This document shows positions 6,827 through 13,992 of a stretch of DNA of 39,961 bases, one piece after another. This stretch comes from an uncultured Prevotellaceae bacterium. Its GTDB lineage: Bacteria; Bacteroidota; Bacteroidia; Bacteroidales; Bacteroidaceae. Both the position numbers and the translations under genes were made by a program. Every line of letters begins with the position of its first letter. Position 1 is the first letter of the stretch. Where the stretch lies: assembly GCA_900316445.1 (NCBI GenBank), contig ONCZ01000046.1:1-39961 (forward strand), written 5' to 3'. Below the pieces are notes generated by a model. That model searched no databases, was not told the origin of the DNA, and saw only the letters and a program-made list of their open reading frames with translations.

Positions 6827-7789
6827 ATGTTACAATACCTAATAATACTATTAGATGAGAGTTCGACATCATATTGCCATTACGATGTCCCAAAGAACAG
6901 AGGGAAAAGACTGATAGATATTGATTACCTCAAAAGAGGTGTTCGGTTTGCTATGATGGAGAATCTAATGATACAATTTGTCTATCCCCAGGAAGATCTT
7001 CCATCAGATTATGTTGACGTGATTAATTCTATTGACCATATAGATATTAAACCCTTCGTTGATGGAAAGAATATTGATTCAGATGTTGTAGTCTTTAATG
7101 AAATGCCTTTGAATCTTTTAGAGGAAAGTTATCCTACAACAATATTTCGATTAACATTTCAAGAGTTTTTCGATTTTCATCATTATCTTGCCAAAGAGGT
7201 ATTCCGGTGTGTCAAAAGACTTAATATCGTGATTAGAAGGATAGACCCAATACAGGCGTGGCCTTTAGATAGGTACAAGAAGAAACTGGAAGAAATATCT
7301 GAATGGATAGAAGAAGAATACATAAAGGGAAATGCTCCCCAATGGAATATTTTGACAGACAGAATGATGCTGTCGAAGATGAATAATTGTGGCGCTGGTG
7401 ATACAACAATAACTTTAGGCCCTAATGGTAAGTTCTACATTTGTCCAGCCTTCTATTATAAGGACACGGATGACTCTGTAGGAGATTTGCATACAGGGTT
7501 AAACATACCGAACCAACAATTGTATAAACTTGAGTATGCGCCAATATGTCGTCATTGCGATGCCTATCAATGTAGAAGATGTATTTGGTTAAACCGTAGA
7601 ATGACTTTGGAAGTAAATACTCCAAGCCATGAGCAATGTGTAGCATCCCATCATGAGCGTAATGCATCAAGAAGGATATTACAGGGCATACGAAAGCATG
7701 GTAACTTCATGCCAGAATATTACGATATCAAAGAAATTGATTATTTAGACCCCTTTAATAACAGAGAAAAATGGCAACAAGAAGATTAG
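6827..7789 (+). CDS. CXXX-repeat peptide maturase, SPASM-like without radical SAM motif
   Basis: A 320-residue protein beginning MLQYLIILLDESSTSYCHYD, a start characteristic of the CXXX-repeat peptide maturase family; an in-frame ATG at 6773 is rejected because it lies inside the previous gene and adds a charged extension absent from the family. No C-x3-C-x2-C motif is present in the N-terminal half. The C-terminal part mirrors the SPASM domain of its neighbour: C188 in NNCGAGD, C206 in YICPAF, then C241-x2-C244-x4-C249-x2-C252 and a late HEQC. It may be a barrel-degenerate partner that carries clusters or positions the substrate. It overlaps the next gene by 19 bp. Confidence 0.8.
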   Translation: MLQYLIILLDESSTSYCHYDVPKNRGKRLIDIDYLKRGVRFAMMENLMIQFVYPQEDLPSDYVDVINSIDHIDIKPFVDGKNIDSDVVVFNEMPLNLLEESYPTTIFRLTFQEFFDFHHYLAKEVFRCVKRLNIVIRRIDPIQAWPLDRYKKKLEEISEWIEEEYIKGNAPQWNILTDRMMLSKMNNCGAGDTTITLGPNGKFYICPAFYYKDTDDSVGDLHTGLNIPNQQLYKLEYAPICRHCDAYQCRRCIWLNRRMTLEVNTPSHEQCVASHHERNASRRILQGIRKHGNFMPEYYDIKEIDYLDPFNNREKWQQED

Positions 7790-8043
7790 TAGGTCGGGTG
7801 ACACCTGAAGAGCGTAATGAAATTCAGACACTCTTTGAACGTCGCAACGGTTTGAATGAATTAGCTAAAATTCTCACCAGTAATAACACAGAACTCTATG
7901 AGAAGTTGGTTAAGGACATGGGAGAGACAAGCACAAAATTTCAATCATGGTGGAATCGCATGTCCCAAAAATACCAATGGGAAAGTACTGAAAACGGGAA
8001 TTGGGAGATAAATTTTGATACATGTGAGGTTTTCCTTATGTAA
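7771..8043 (+). CDS. CXXX-repeat peptide modification system protein (small accessory)
   Basis: A 90-residue soluble protein starting MATRRLVGRVTPEERNEIQT. Length, the VGRVTPEERNEIQTLFERR helix and position directly behind the maturase match the small CXXX-repeat modification-associated family. It is predicted largely helical with a tryptophan-rich C-terminal third (WWNRM, YQWES, NWEINFD). Possible roles are precursor recognition or leader handling; there is no recognisable RRE fold by eye. Translational coupling to the maturase is implied by the 19-bp overlap. Confidence 0.7.
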   Translation: MATRRLVGRVTPEERNEIQTLFERRNGLNELAKILTSNNTELYEKLVKDMGETSTKFQSWWNRMSQKYQWESTENGNWEINFDTCEVFLM

Positions 8044-8094
8044 TTATCGATGACTTTTTTATTTGGAGTCAAATACATTTAATGATAAATAACA

Positions 8095-8817
8095 ATGGAA
8101 AAAAAGGAAATATCTATCGGGCGGTCAATATCATGCGACATCAGTCTGGGTGAGAGTGCTGATTATGCAAGTTCATACCATGGGACAATCTTTTGGAATG
8201 GAACTCAGCTCATGTATAAGGACATGAGTACTAATGGTACAATTATTAACAATAATGTGTTTCATAACAAGATAGTTCCAATAAATCATGGCGATACGAT
8301 ATTGATTGCTGGCAAATATCAAATTAGTTGGGGACAAATAGATTCTCTTTTATCCTCATCCAGTAATACTTTTCAACAGACTAAAGTTTTAAATTCAAAT
8401 AATATGGCATATTGTAATAACTGTGGCACACCAGTAAATAGCGGGTCAAGCTATTGTCCTAATTGTGGCAATCCTATAGGTGCTAATGCAAATTCTGCAA
8501 ATAATAACCCGTATCAACAGTCTCCACAGCAGCATGCATATCAACAGCCTCAACAACGGCCATTCAAACCAAGTTCTAATATGGTTTGGGCTATTCTTAC
8601 CACAATCTTTTGTTGTTTGCCAACAGGTATTTATGCTATCATATTAGCAAGTAAAGTTGATAGCTTATATTATGCAGGAAGATATGACGAGGCGGAAGAG
8701 GCTGCAAATGGTGCAAAAAAATGGTCGATTATTGGTGGTGTTATAGCCATTATTGGATGGTTAATATATGTCATTTTTGTTATATTGTTGGCTGTAGGTG
8801 CCGCTGCTTCATACTAA
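8095..8817 (+). CDS. FHA domain, zinc-ribbon and CD225-like membrane protein
   Basis: A 240-residue protein with three parts. Residues 1-85 are an FHA domain: IGRS at 8-11, SSYHGTI strand, MSTNGT and GDTILIAG, the set that binds phosphothreonine. Residues 103-124 are a zinc ribbon with two CxxC knuckles (CNNC, CPNC). After a Gln/Pro/Asn linker, residues 155-240 contain two hydrophobic segments around ILTTIFCCLPTGIYAI and SKVDSLYYAGRYDEAEEAANGAKKW, typical of the CD225/dispanin-type bacterial domain. It sits 51 bp after the RiPP genes and shares their AT-rich composition. The domains suggest a membrane-anchored sensor or scaffold; a role in export or regulation of the peptide is inference from position. 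Confidence 0.75.
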   Translation: MEKKEISIGRSISCDISLGESADYASSYHGTIFWNGTQLMYKDMSTNGTIINNNVFHNKIVPINHGDTILIAGKYQISWGQIDSLLSSSSNTFQQTKVLNSNNMAYCNNCGTPVNSGSSYCPNCGNPIGANANSANNNPYQQSPQQHAYQQPQQRPFKPSSNMVWAILTTIFCCLPTGIYAIILASKVDSLYYAGRYDEAEEAANGAKKWSIIGGVIAIIGWLIYVIFVILLAVGAAASY

Positions 8818-8896
8818 TATCCACAAATACCAGAGGTCTGTCGTGTCTTAGTTAGTATTATGTGAGGATCCATTTTGAACAATATTGAGAAGTAAG

Positions 8897-9283
8897 ATGG
8901 TAAAACAGTGGGATTATTACAAGTATACAATATTAACTGCTATTATTGTATTTCTCGGGGTAGCATACTATTATATAGACCCAAAGAGATACCAACTAAT
9001 ACCCAAGTGTCCTGTTAAACTACTTACTAATCTTGATTGCCCAGGTTGTGGCTTCCAACGTGCATTGCACGCAACCTTTCACGGGAATTTTGAAGAAGCC
9101 GTTGGCTATAATCTATTTCTTTTAGTTGCAATTCCTATAATATGTATTTGGTGTTTCAATGGTCTTCTCATTGAAAACATGTCGAATTATCATAGAAAAG
9201 TAATATTGATACACCTAAACAAGTGGATGATTTACTTTTATATTGCATGTTATATACTTTGGTTTATAATAAGAAATGTGTAA
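8897..9283 (+). CDS. DUF2752 membrane protein
   Basis: A 128-residue protein with three hydrophobic segments. The short central motif CPGCGFQRA with an upstream CPVKLLTNLDC is the hallmark of DUF2752, a small membrane family of unknown function that often neighbours CD225-like and TM2 proteins in Bacteroidetes. An ATG at 8897 is preferred to a TTG at 8885. It follows the FHA/CD225 gene by 79 bp and closes the AT-rich block. Four Cys near the membrane face could bind metal or be redox active, but this is not shown. Confidence 0.7.
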   Translation: MVKQWDYYKYTILTAIIVFLGVAYYYIDPKRYQLIPKCPVKLLTNLDCPGCGFQRALHATFHGNFEEAVGYNLFLLVAIPIICIWCFNGLLIENMSNYHRKVILIHLNKWMIYFYIACYILWFIIRNV

Positions 9284-9331
9284 ATCGGCAATGTGATTCT
9301 GAAAAATCTCTCTGAGAAGAAGGAAGCCTTC

Positions 9332-9410
9332 ATTTCGTACAGCAATCGAGGTATTTCGTACAAGCAGAGTTTATATGTAAGCCAAAATCCAAATAGATAA
9401 TGTAACTTTG
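9332..9410 (+). promoter_or_regulatory. Candidate LytTR operator and promoter
   Basis: A 10-bp direct repeat ATTTCGTACA occurs at 9332-9341 and 9353-9362, start-to-start distance 21 bp (two helical turns), the geometry bound by LytTR regulators. Forty bp further is TAACTTTG (9403-9410) with no TTG at the -33 position, as expected for an activated promoter. The gene directly downstream is a LytTR protein. Confidence 0.55.
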
Positions 9411-9433
9411 CACCACAATAATATAATAAGGTG

Positions 9434-9817
9434 ATGGGCAGCAGGGTACTGATCATATCGAACGCAAACGAACTGGTGAGGGTGAAGCCGGAGCGGGTGG
9501 TGTATGTCAAATCAGATGGTAACTACTCGACAATGGTGCTGCACGACAAGACGGAGCATGTGTTCACAATGAATCTGGCCCACTGTCAGGAACTGATAGA
9601 AAAGCAGCTTGGCAAGGAGGCTGAGACATTCATCCGCATAGGCAAGCAGCTGATCATCAATCGTGAGTATATCTTCAAGATCAACGTGAACAGCCAGACT
9701 CTGATCATGTCGGATATGGCACTGAATCAGGCTTTTTCGCTCCAGGCATCGAAAGAGGCCCTGAAGCAGCTGAAAGCATATATGGAATCTAAAGCGGGGA
9801 AGGAGGAGAAATTATGA
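9434..9817 (+). CDS. LytTR-family DNA-binding regulator
   Basis: A 127-residue protein made almost entirely of one LytTR domain: RVKPERVVYVKSDGNYS (strand and loop with the conserved VYVKSDGNY), the helical segment with LIEKQL, FIRIGKQLIINREYIFKI and the closing strand. There is no receiver domain, so it is a free-standing regulator. The ATG at 9434 is favoured over the GTG at 9431. It overlaps the PBP gene by 4 bp, which suggests the two are one functional unit, and the direct repeats upstream suggest autoregulation. Known LytTR proteins bind direct repeats and activate cell-surface or competence genes. Confidence 0.8.
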   Translation: MGSRVLIISNANELVRVKPERVVYVKSDGNYSTMVLHDKTEHVFTMNLAHCQELIEKQLGKEAETFIRIGKQLIINREYIFKINVNSQTLIMSDMALNQAFSLQASKEALKQLKAYMESKAGKEEKL

Positions 9818-11085
9818 TAGATGATGAATTGCAAGTGCTGGGGAAGCCACGCAAAATGGGTAAGCGGGAGAAATGGAGAGTTGCCATCATTGCTTTCTCG
9901 TTATTAGCCGTAATCGTTGCATTAGGGATTGCAGGCCATTATTTGATTGCTAATGAGCATGAAGAACTGCCCACAAAGAATCCTGGTGATTCTACCATAG
10001 TACCAGAACTGCAAGAGAGCGCGGACTCATTGTTGAATTGCTGGCTCGATAGTATTAACGGGACACAGGGGCAGGTGATCGTGATGGAGGTGCAGACAGG
10101 TGAGATACTGGCAATGGTTGGATTGGAGCGTAACTTTGAAGGTAAGTTCCAACCATGTAAGAACTTTGCCTATCAACAGGAATTAGGATCGCTGACAAAG
10201 ACGGCATCGTTGCTTGCTGCACTGGAAACAGGTGAAGTGAGGTTGAATGATGTCGTAGATGTGGGTAAAGGAATATATAAGGTCGATGAAGAACGACAGA
10301 TGATGGACCATAATTGGCGTAGAGGTGGTTATGGGGAGATCACACTCGACAAGGCTTTGGAGGTCAGTTCCAATATCGGCATCGGGAAAGCTGTCGTCAA
10401 AGCTTTTGGCAGTAATCAGCAAGGATTCTTCGATATGCTGAATAAGATGAGTTTTGGCCAACCAGAGCAAATTGACGGGATTGACGGATTGAAGCCCACC
10501 ATTTACTCCTCACCGAAGGATTCTGACTGGGTTAACAGAAGAATATGGTGGAGTGCTATCGGCTATGAACGACTCATTGCTCCTATCCAGATGCTGACTT
10601 TCTATAATGCCATTGCCAATGACGGTAAGATGGTGAAGCCTATGTTGAAGGTAGGCGAAGTGGAGGTTATCAATCCTCAGATTGCCAGCACGAAGAATAT
10701 TAAGTTGATGCAAGAAACCTTAGAGCATGTGGTAAGCCGAGGTCTTGGAAGGAAGGCTGGCACACCATTAATTCTTGTTGCAGGAAAGACTGGGACATCA
10801 CAGGTCAATGAATATTATGAAGGTGAGGCGTCTGTGAGTGAATACCAATTAGCATTCTGTGGTTATTTCCCTGCAGATGCTCCTAAATACAGTATGATAG
10901 TCAGCATGAACAAACTGGGGCTCCCTGCCAGTGGCGGTGGTATGGCCGGTGCCTTGTTCCACGATATATCAGAATGGATGATCACTCATAATATGCCTTC
11001 TGTAATTATGATAGACGAAGAAAAGAATGATACCATCAAAATTACCGGAGAGAATCTTCATTCGATTATAGAATCATTGGAATAG
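9814..11085 (+). CDS. Penicillin-binding transpeptidase, short class B-like
   Basis: A 423-residue membrane-anchored protein: one TM segment at about residues 23-47, then a transpeptidase domain. Catalytic motifs are present: S126-L-T-K129 (SxxK), S185-S-N187 (SxN) and K325-T-G (KTG). The segment GYFPADAPKYSMIVSMN is typical of class B PBP and SpoVD/FtsI-like proteins. The PBP dimer (pedestal) domain of ordinary class B PBPs is missing between the TM and the catalytic domain, so it is a minimal form. Coupled to LytTR by a 4-bp overlap, it may be a conditional wall-remodelling or beta-lactam-responsive enzyme; that role is inference. Confidence 0.8.
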   Translation: MIDDELQVLGKPRKMGKREKWRVAIIAFSLLAVIVALGIAGHYLIANEHEELPTKNPGDSTIVPELQESADSLLNCWLDSINGTQGQVIVMEVQTGEILAMVGLERNFEGKFQPCKNFAYQQELGSLTKTASLLAALETGEVRLNDVVDVGKGIYKVDEERQMMDHNWRRGGYGEITLDKALEVSSNIGIGKAVVKAFGSNQQGFFDMLNKMSFGQPEQIDGIDGLKPTIYSSPKDSDWVNRRIWWSAIGYERLIAPIQMLTFYNAIANDGKMVKPMLKVGEVEVINPQIASTKNIKLMQETLEHVVSRGLGRKAGTPLILVAGKTGTSQVNEYYEGEASVSEYQLAFCGYFPADAPKYSMIVSMNKLGLPASGGGMAGALFHDISEWMITHNMPSVIMIDEEKNDTIKITGENLHSIIESLE

Positions 11086-11140
11086 TAAAGACGATGGATA
11101 CAAGATCCACCTCGGAGAACCTGTCAAGTAGGGGGTACAT

Positions 11141-11148
11141 TAGCTTTG
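11141..11148 (+). promoter_or_regulatory. Probable promoter (TAGCTTTG)
   Basis: TAGCTTTG lies 15 bp before the ATG at 11164 and selects that start over an in-frame upstream codon at 11146. No clear TTG at -33. Confidence 0.4.
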
Positions 11149-11163
11149 TCAACATCTTATTGT

Positions 11164-11790
11164 ATGGAAGAAAAGGACAAGAAACTGGCATTGTGGAAAG
11201 AGGCAATCCCGAGAATGAACGAGGAGGATCTGGAGTTTCTTCTCGACTTCTCAGAATGTTTCGATCCGAAGCTGATTAAAATGGCGAAGGCTAGATATAA
11301 GAAGATAACAGAGCCTTCAGAAGACGAGGATGTGCATGAGGTGGTGGAAGAAACCATTAAAGATGCAGTCTTGAGAATCCTAGGCGAGCTGAATTGCCAT
11401 TATGATATTGATGATGACGGGGATATCGTTTTTCAATTTCAAGATGAAGAATTCTTCATAACTGCAGACGATGAAGGACCATTTATCGACATCTGGGAAT
11501 ATAATTGGATGCAGGTTAGTCTGAACGATATTGACAGAGTGTCTCAATTACGTAGCGCCATCAACGAGGTAAACTTTGATGGCAGCATATCTACCACATT
11601 CTTTGTGAGCGAAGATAAGCACGAAATACAGGTGAATTGTGGAACCAATATCCTATTTGGTCCTTATGTTCCTAACCGTAAGGGCTATCTTGAATATATA
11701 TTGAAAAGATTCTTTGATACACATCATCTTTTGGAAACTCGGATGCTTAAACAATATGAAAAGGAACATCTATCCGAAATATATAGCTGA
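11164..11790 (+). CDS. YbjN-like hypothetical protein
   Basis: A 208-residue acidic cytosolic protein. The N-terminal 60 residues are helical and charged (MEEKDKKLALWKEAIPRMNEE). The remainder alternates strands and helices (DIDDDGDIVFQFQDEEFFI, AINEVNFDGSISTTFFV, ILFGPYVPNRKGYLEYILKRFFD) in an order resembling the YbjN/type III chaperone-like fold, with the typical phrase for comparing two time points of small adaptors. I am not certain of the family. It stands alone between the PBP gene and a broken HAD gene; similar proteins are common in Prevotella as single genes. No signal peptide. Confidence 0.4.
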   Translation: MEEKDKKLALWKEAIPRMNEEDLEFLLDFSECFDPKLIKMAKARYKKITEPSEDEDVHEVVEETIKDAVLRILGELNCHYDIDDDGDIVFQFQDEEFFITADDEGPFIDIWEYNWMQVSLNDIDRVSQLRSAINEVNFDGSISTTFFVSEDKHEIQVNCGTNILFGPYVPNRKGYLEYILKRFFDTHHLLETRMLKQYEKEHLSEIYS

Positions 11791-11834
11791 TGAACAAGAT
11801 GGTGGATAAAAAATAGGTGTTGGAGAGGTTGCCC

Positions 11835-12207
11835 ATGAAGATTATCTTTCTCGATTTTGACGGTGTGATGGATACGGCCTATTACGATCATGTCCTAAAC
11901 AAAAACGGTTTACCAGGAAACGATTTGTTTGGAACCGTTTTTGATCCTAATTGTGTAAAGAATCTGAAACATATCATAGACCAGACAGGAGCTGATATCG
12001 TTGTGTCATCATCATGGAAATATCTAATGACCTATAGAGATTTTCTTGATATGTGGGAGTACAGGGGCTTGCCTGGCTTTGTAACGGATGTTACTCCAAC
12101 TCCTTTAGTAAGACGGAATAGAGGTGACGAAATAGCTTGATGAAGATACGGCCGAAAGGGCGATATGGCTATTAAACTCAGATGAAAATCATACCAAGGG
12201 GTGTTGA
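11835..12207 (+). pseudogene. HAD phosphatase (SAK-repair type), internally deleted
   Basis: The 5' part (11835-12140) encodes MKIIFLDFDGVMDTAYYD with the HAD nucleophile DxD, then VVSSSWK and GLPGFVTDVTP blocks as in the HAD domain of Swiss-army-knife RNA repair proteins. It stops at GDEIA. A different frame from 12136 to 12207 reads LDEDTAERAIWLLN, which aligns with the C-terminus of the intact paralogue at 37370-38158 (DAKAQRTVWILN). About 35-40 codons between GDEI and this tail, including the second acidic HAD motif, are missing, and the junction is out of frame. It is therefore a deletion derivative, probably non-functional. Confidence 0.7.
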
Positions 12208-12350
12208 GCAGTTACACAAATGAGGACAGGGCCTCTGTGTAAAGTACTTCACAAGGGTGAAGATGTTTATTGATTTAATATGATCGTCTCCTATATATAA
12301 ATAAGGTGTAGAGACAGAGGGCGCTTTTGTTACATACCAAGTGCGGCTGT

Positions 12351-12394
12351 CTGCGGCTGTCTGCACTTTTTAAATGATTTATTGGGGCCAGGGG
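12351..12394 (+). repeat. 44-bp direct repeat, copy 1
   Basis: A 44-bp sequence identical to 13353-13396. Its last part GGGGCCAGGGG continues here into TGGTCTGATC, which matches the tail of the REP-like element at 17217-17257 in reverse orientation. The surrounding gene-free stretch 12208-12520 holds only this repeat and the promoter below. Confidence 0.85.
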
Positions 12395-12470
12395 TGGTCT
12401 GATCGTTCTTTGACATAGTGACACAACAATGGAAGAAACGCAGGATTTCGTAAGAATTCTGCTAAAAAGT

Positions 12471-12501
12471 TTGGAACTTATGGGAAATTGATGTATATTT
12501 G
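12471..12501 (+). promoter_or_regulatory. Promoter of the second toxin-antitoxin pair
   Basis: TTG (12471-12473), exactly 20 bp, TATATTTG (12494-12501), 19 bp before the antitoxin ATG at 12521. Confidence 0.7.
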
Positions 12502-12520
12502 CAGCAAAATTGGTGCAATT

Positions 12521-12811
12521 ATGACAAAGAAACCATTCGAAGCTTATAAAAGTTCGTTGATAGAGGACATTCAACAGGCTACGGACTATGAGAGTCTGGA
12601 GTCCCGTCTTCTTGATGCCCAGATGGAGTTGGACAGCAAGGAAGAATGTGAAACGAATGAAGACGTGCTTGTGAAGATCCTTAAGTTCTGCCATGAACAG
12701 GTAAAGGCAGGAAAGACTTATTCACAAGAAGAGGCAGAACGTTTTTTAGATCAACGGCTTTATGAGTTTAGAAATAAAATGGTCGGGACCTGCGTTGCTG
12801 AGCCTCGCTGA
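12521..12811 (+). CDS. Type II antitoxin of the second toxin-antitoxin pair
   Basis: A 96-residue acidic protein (MTKKPFEAYKSSLIEDIQQA...). It is helical with charged repeats (LLDAQMELDSKEECETNEDV, TYSQEEAERFLDQRLYEFRNKM). No DNA-binding motif is obvious, but position, size and the 50-bp overlap with a ParE-type toxin identify it as the cognate antitoxin. The start is set by the promoter at 12471-12501; an upstream in-frame ATG lies before the predicted transcription start. The overlap means the antitoxin C-terminus and toxin N-terminus share DNA in different frames. Confidence 0.65.
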   Translation: MTKKPFEAYKSSLIEDIQQATDYESLESRLLDAQMELDSKEECETNEDVLVKILKFCHEQVKAGKTYSQEEAERFLDQRLYEFRNKMVGTCVAEPR

Positions 12812-13088
12812 AGTTCTGGAATATACCATTCTTGAACACGGAGAACGCCAAGCCTTGAAACTACGCAAACAGGTGATGAGCGCAGTCCGCCGTTTATCCA
12901 CCACACCATATATTGCAGCTGTAGAACCCTATTCAGAGAAGGTCGGAGTAGAGTTGCGTGGATATCTTGTCATCCCTCGCATCAAGATTATCTATTCGAT
13001 AGATGAGTCACATATTAATATAGAATACATTAAGAATACCTTCCTTTCTGACGAGACGATGTTAGACAGAATGGGTTACATCTTGTAA
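12762..13088 (+). CDS. ParE/RelE-type toxin
   Basis: A 108-residue protein beginning MSLEIKWSGPALLSLAEVLEYTILEHGERQA. The order helix-hairpin (ALLSLAEVLEYTILEHG), LSTTPYIAAVEPYSEKVGVELRGYLVIPRIKIIYSIDESHINIEYIKNTF is the ParE/RelE barrel, with the usual R-x-Y-L-V and I-x-Y-x-I-D strands. Relatives poison DNA gyrase or cleave mRNA; which applies cannot be told from sequence. It appears intact. The whole pair lies between the two copies of a 44-bp direct repeat. Confidence 0.7.
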   Translation: MSLEIKWSGPALLSLAEVLEYTILEHGERQALKLRKQVMSAVRRLSTTPYIAAVEPYSEKVGVELRGYLVIPRIKIIYSIDESHINIEYIKNTFLSDETMLDRMGYIL

Positions 13089-13118
13089 ACTTATTCCACT
13101 TTTATTCTTCCAAACGTT

Positions 13119-13138
13119 CCAGAGAAACCTTTCTCTGG
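13119..13138 (+). terminator. Hairpin after the second toxin gene
   Basis: CCAGAGAAA and TTTCTCTGG form a near-perfect inverted repeat 30 bp after the toxin stop. The T-run after it is short, so termination is probable rather than certain. Confidence 0.4.
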
Positions 13139-13222
13139 CATACCTTTGTTGTGTCACTATTGATAGAGTCTATTTGAAGGAAATATGAATGTGAGCTATA
13201 TAAAAAGTAAGACATAGTTAGT

Positions 13223-13375
13223 ATGAAAGTCTTAATTATTGGAAATGGTTTTGATTTGGACCTTGGTTTAAAAACAAGGTATTCAGACTTTGCGAAAAGT
13301 AAGGAATGGAATCAACTATATGCTTCAGATAGTTGGTCAGAAGGATCAATGGCTGCGGCTGTCTGCACTTTTTAA
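13223..13375 (+). pseudogene. AbiH-family abortive infection protein, N-terminal remnant
   Basis: An open frame of 50 codons begins MKVLIIGNGFDLDLGLKTRYSDF, the nucleotide-binding-like N-terminus that defines the AbiH family (bacteriophage abortive infection). Full AbiH proteins are several hundred residues. Here the frame runs into the second copy of the 44-bp direct repeat at 13353 and stops at 13373-13375. The repeat therefore marks the breakpoint where the rest of the gene was lost. No other AbiH piece was found in the window. Confident as a family remnant, not functional. Confidence 0.7.
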
Positions 13376-13396
13376 ATGATTTATTGGGGCCAGGGG
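13353..13396 (+). repeat. 44-bp direct repeat, copy 2
   Basis: Identical to 12351-12394; start-to-start distance 1002 bp. It truncates the AbiH remnant. The remaining stretch 13397-13515 contains no credible gene. Confidence 0.85.
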
Positions 13397-13515
13397 ATAT
13401 AAGTCCCAATCGGACAAAGGGTTATGAAAAACGGCTGTATGGATAATGGAATATGGATGTCAAGAATCCTGCCTTAAATAAATTTAATGGCCTGAAAAAG
13501 GGTGGGAAAAGATGA

Positions 13516-13544
13516 TTGATTCTGAAAGATAATGCTTACTTTTG
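13516..13544 (+). promoter_or_regulatory. Promoter of the 13591 operon
   Basis: TTG (13516-13518), 18 bp, TACTTTTG (13537-13544). It reads into the GTG-started gene at 13591. Confidence 0.5.
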
Positions 13545-13590
13545 CAAGCAAATATCCTGATCTTTAAAAACTAATTCAACTTCGACCATC

Positions 13591-13992
13591 GTGGCGAAAT
13601 TCATCGATATAACAACTCATGGCGGCAGCCGTGACGGGGGGCAAGACGGCTCTCCTTCTAAGGCCGTAGTGAGGGAGTATCTGATGGATATGCACCATAT
13701 GTGTCTGGGAATGAAAGACTTGGAGGCGGCGATGCCGACATTGTACCTGATGGAGAAATGTCTGCGTAAGAACGGAATCAGAGACCCGGAACTGTTGAGC
13801 CTGCCATCCCTCGTGGAAGATTACTTCAGGAAGAAGAACGAACCGCAGCCCTCAACAAAAATTGATGGCTGCAATTTATTTTATGGGGATATTCCTGATG
13901 CGAGGTTTGTAGGACAGGATCACAAGATCGGGCAGTTGGTGATGGATAATCACGGTAATATTAACAATAAAGAAAAGGAACCAGAAGAATGA
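13591..13992 (+). CDS. Hypothetical protein with GQLVMDNHG motif
   Basis: A 133-residue cytosolic protein starting with GTG (MAKFIDITTHGG). The middle is helical (VVREYLMDMHHMCLGMKDLEAAM, LYLMEKCLRKNGI). Near the C-terminus it has HKIGQLVMDNHGNINN, a motif repeated in the next gene (NIGQLIMDNHGTMEISNN). The stop overlaps the ATG of the next gene by 4 bp. No family recognised. It opens a small operon of two proteins placed just before the Rha/VirE cluster and may belong to it. Confidence 0.6.
   Translation: MAKFIDITTHGGSRDGGQDGSPSKAVVREYLMDMHHMCLGMKDLEAAMPTLYLMEKCLRKNGIRDPELLSLPSLVEDYFRKKNEPQPSTKIDGCNLFYGDIPDARFVGQDHKIGQLVMDNHGNINNKEKEPEE

Noticed and set aside
12395-13352. Insertion sequence or transposon between the 44-bp repeats
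   Set aside because: No transposase or terminal inverted repeats were found; the segment holds only a toxin-antitoxin pair and the AbiH stub.
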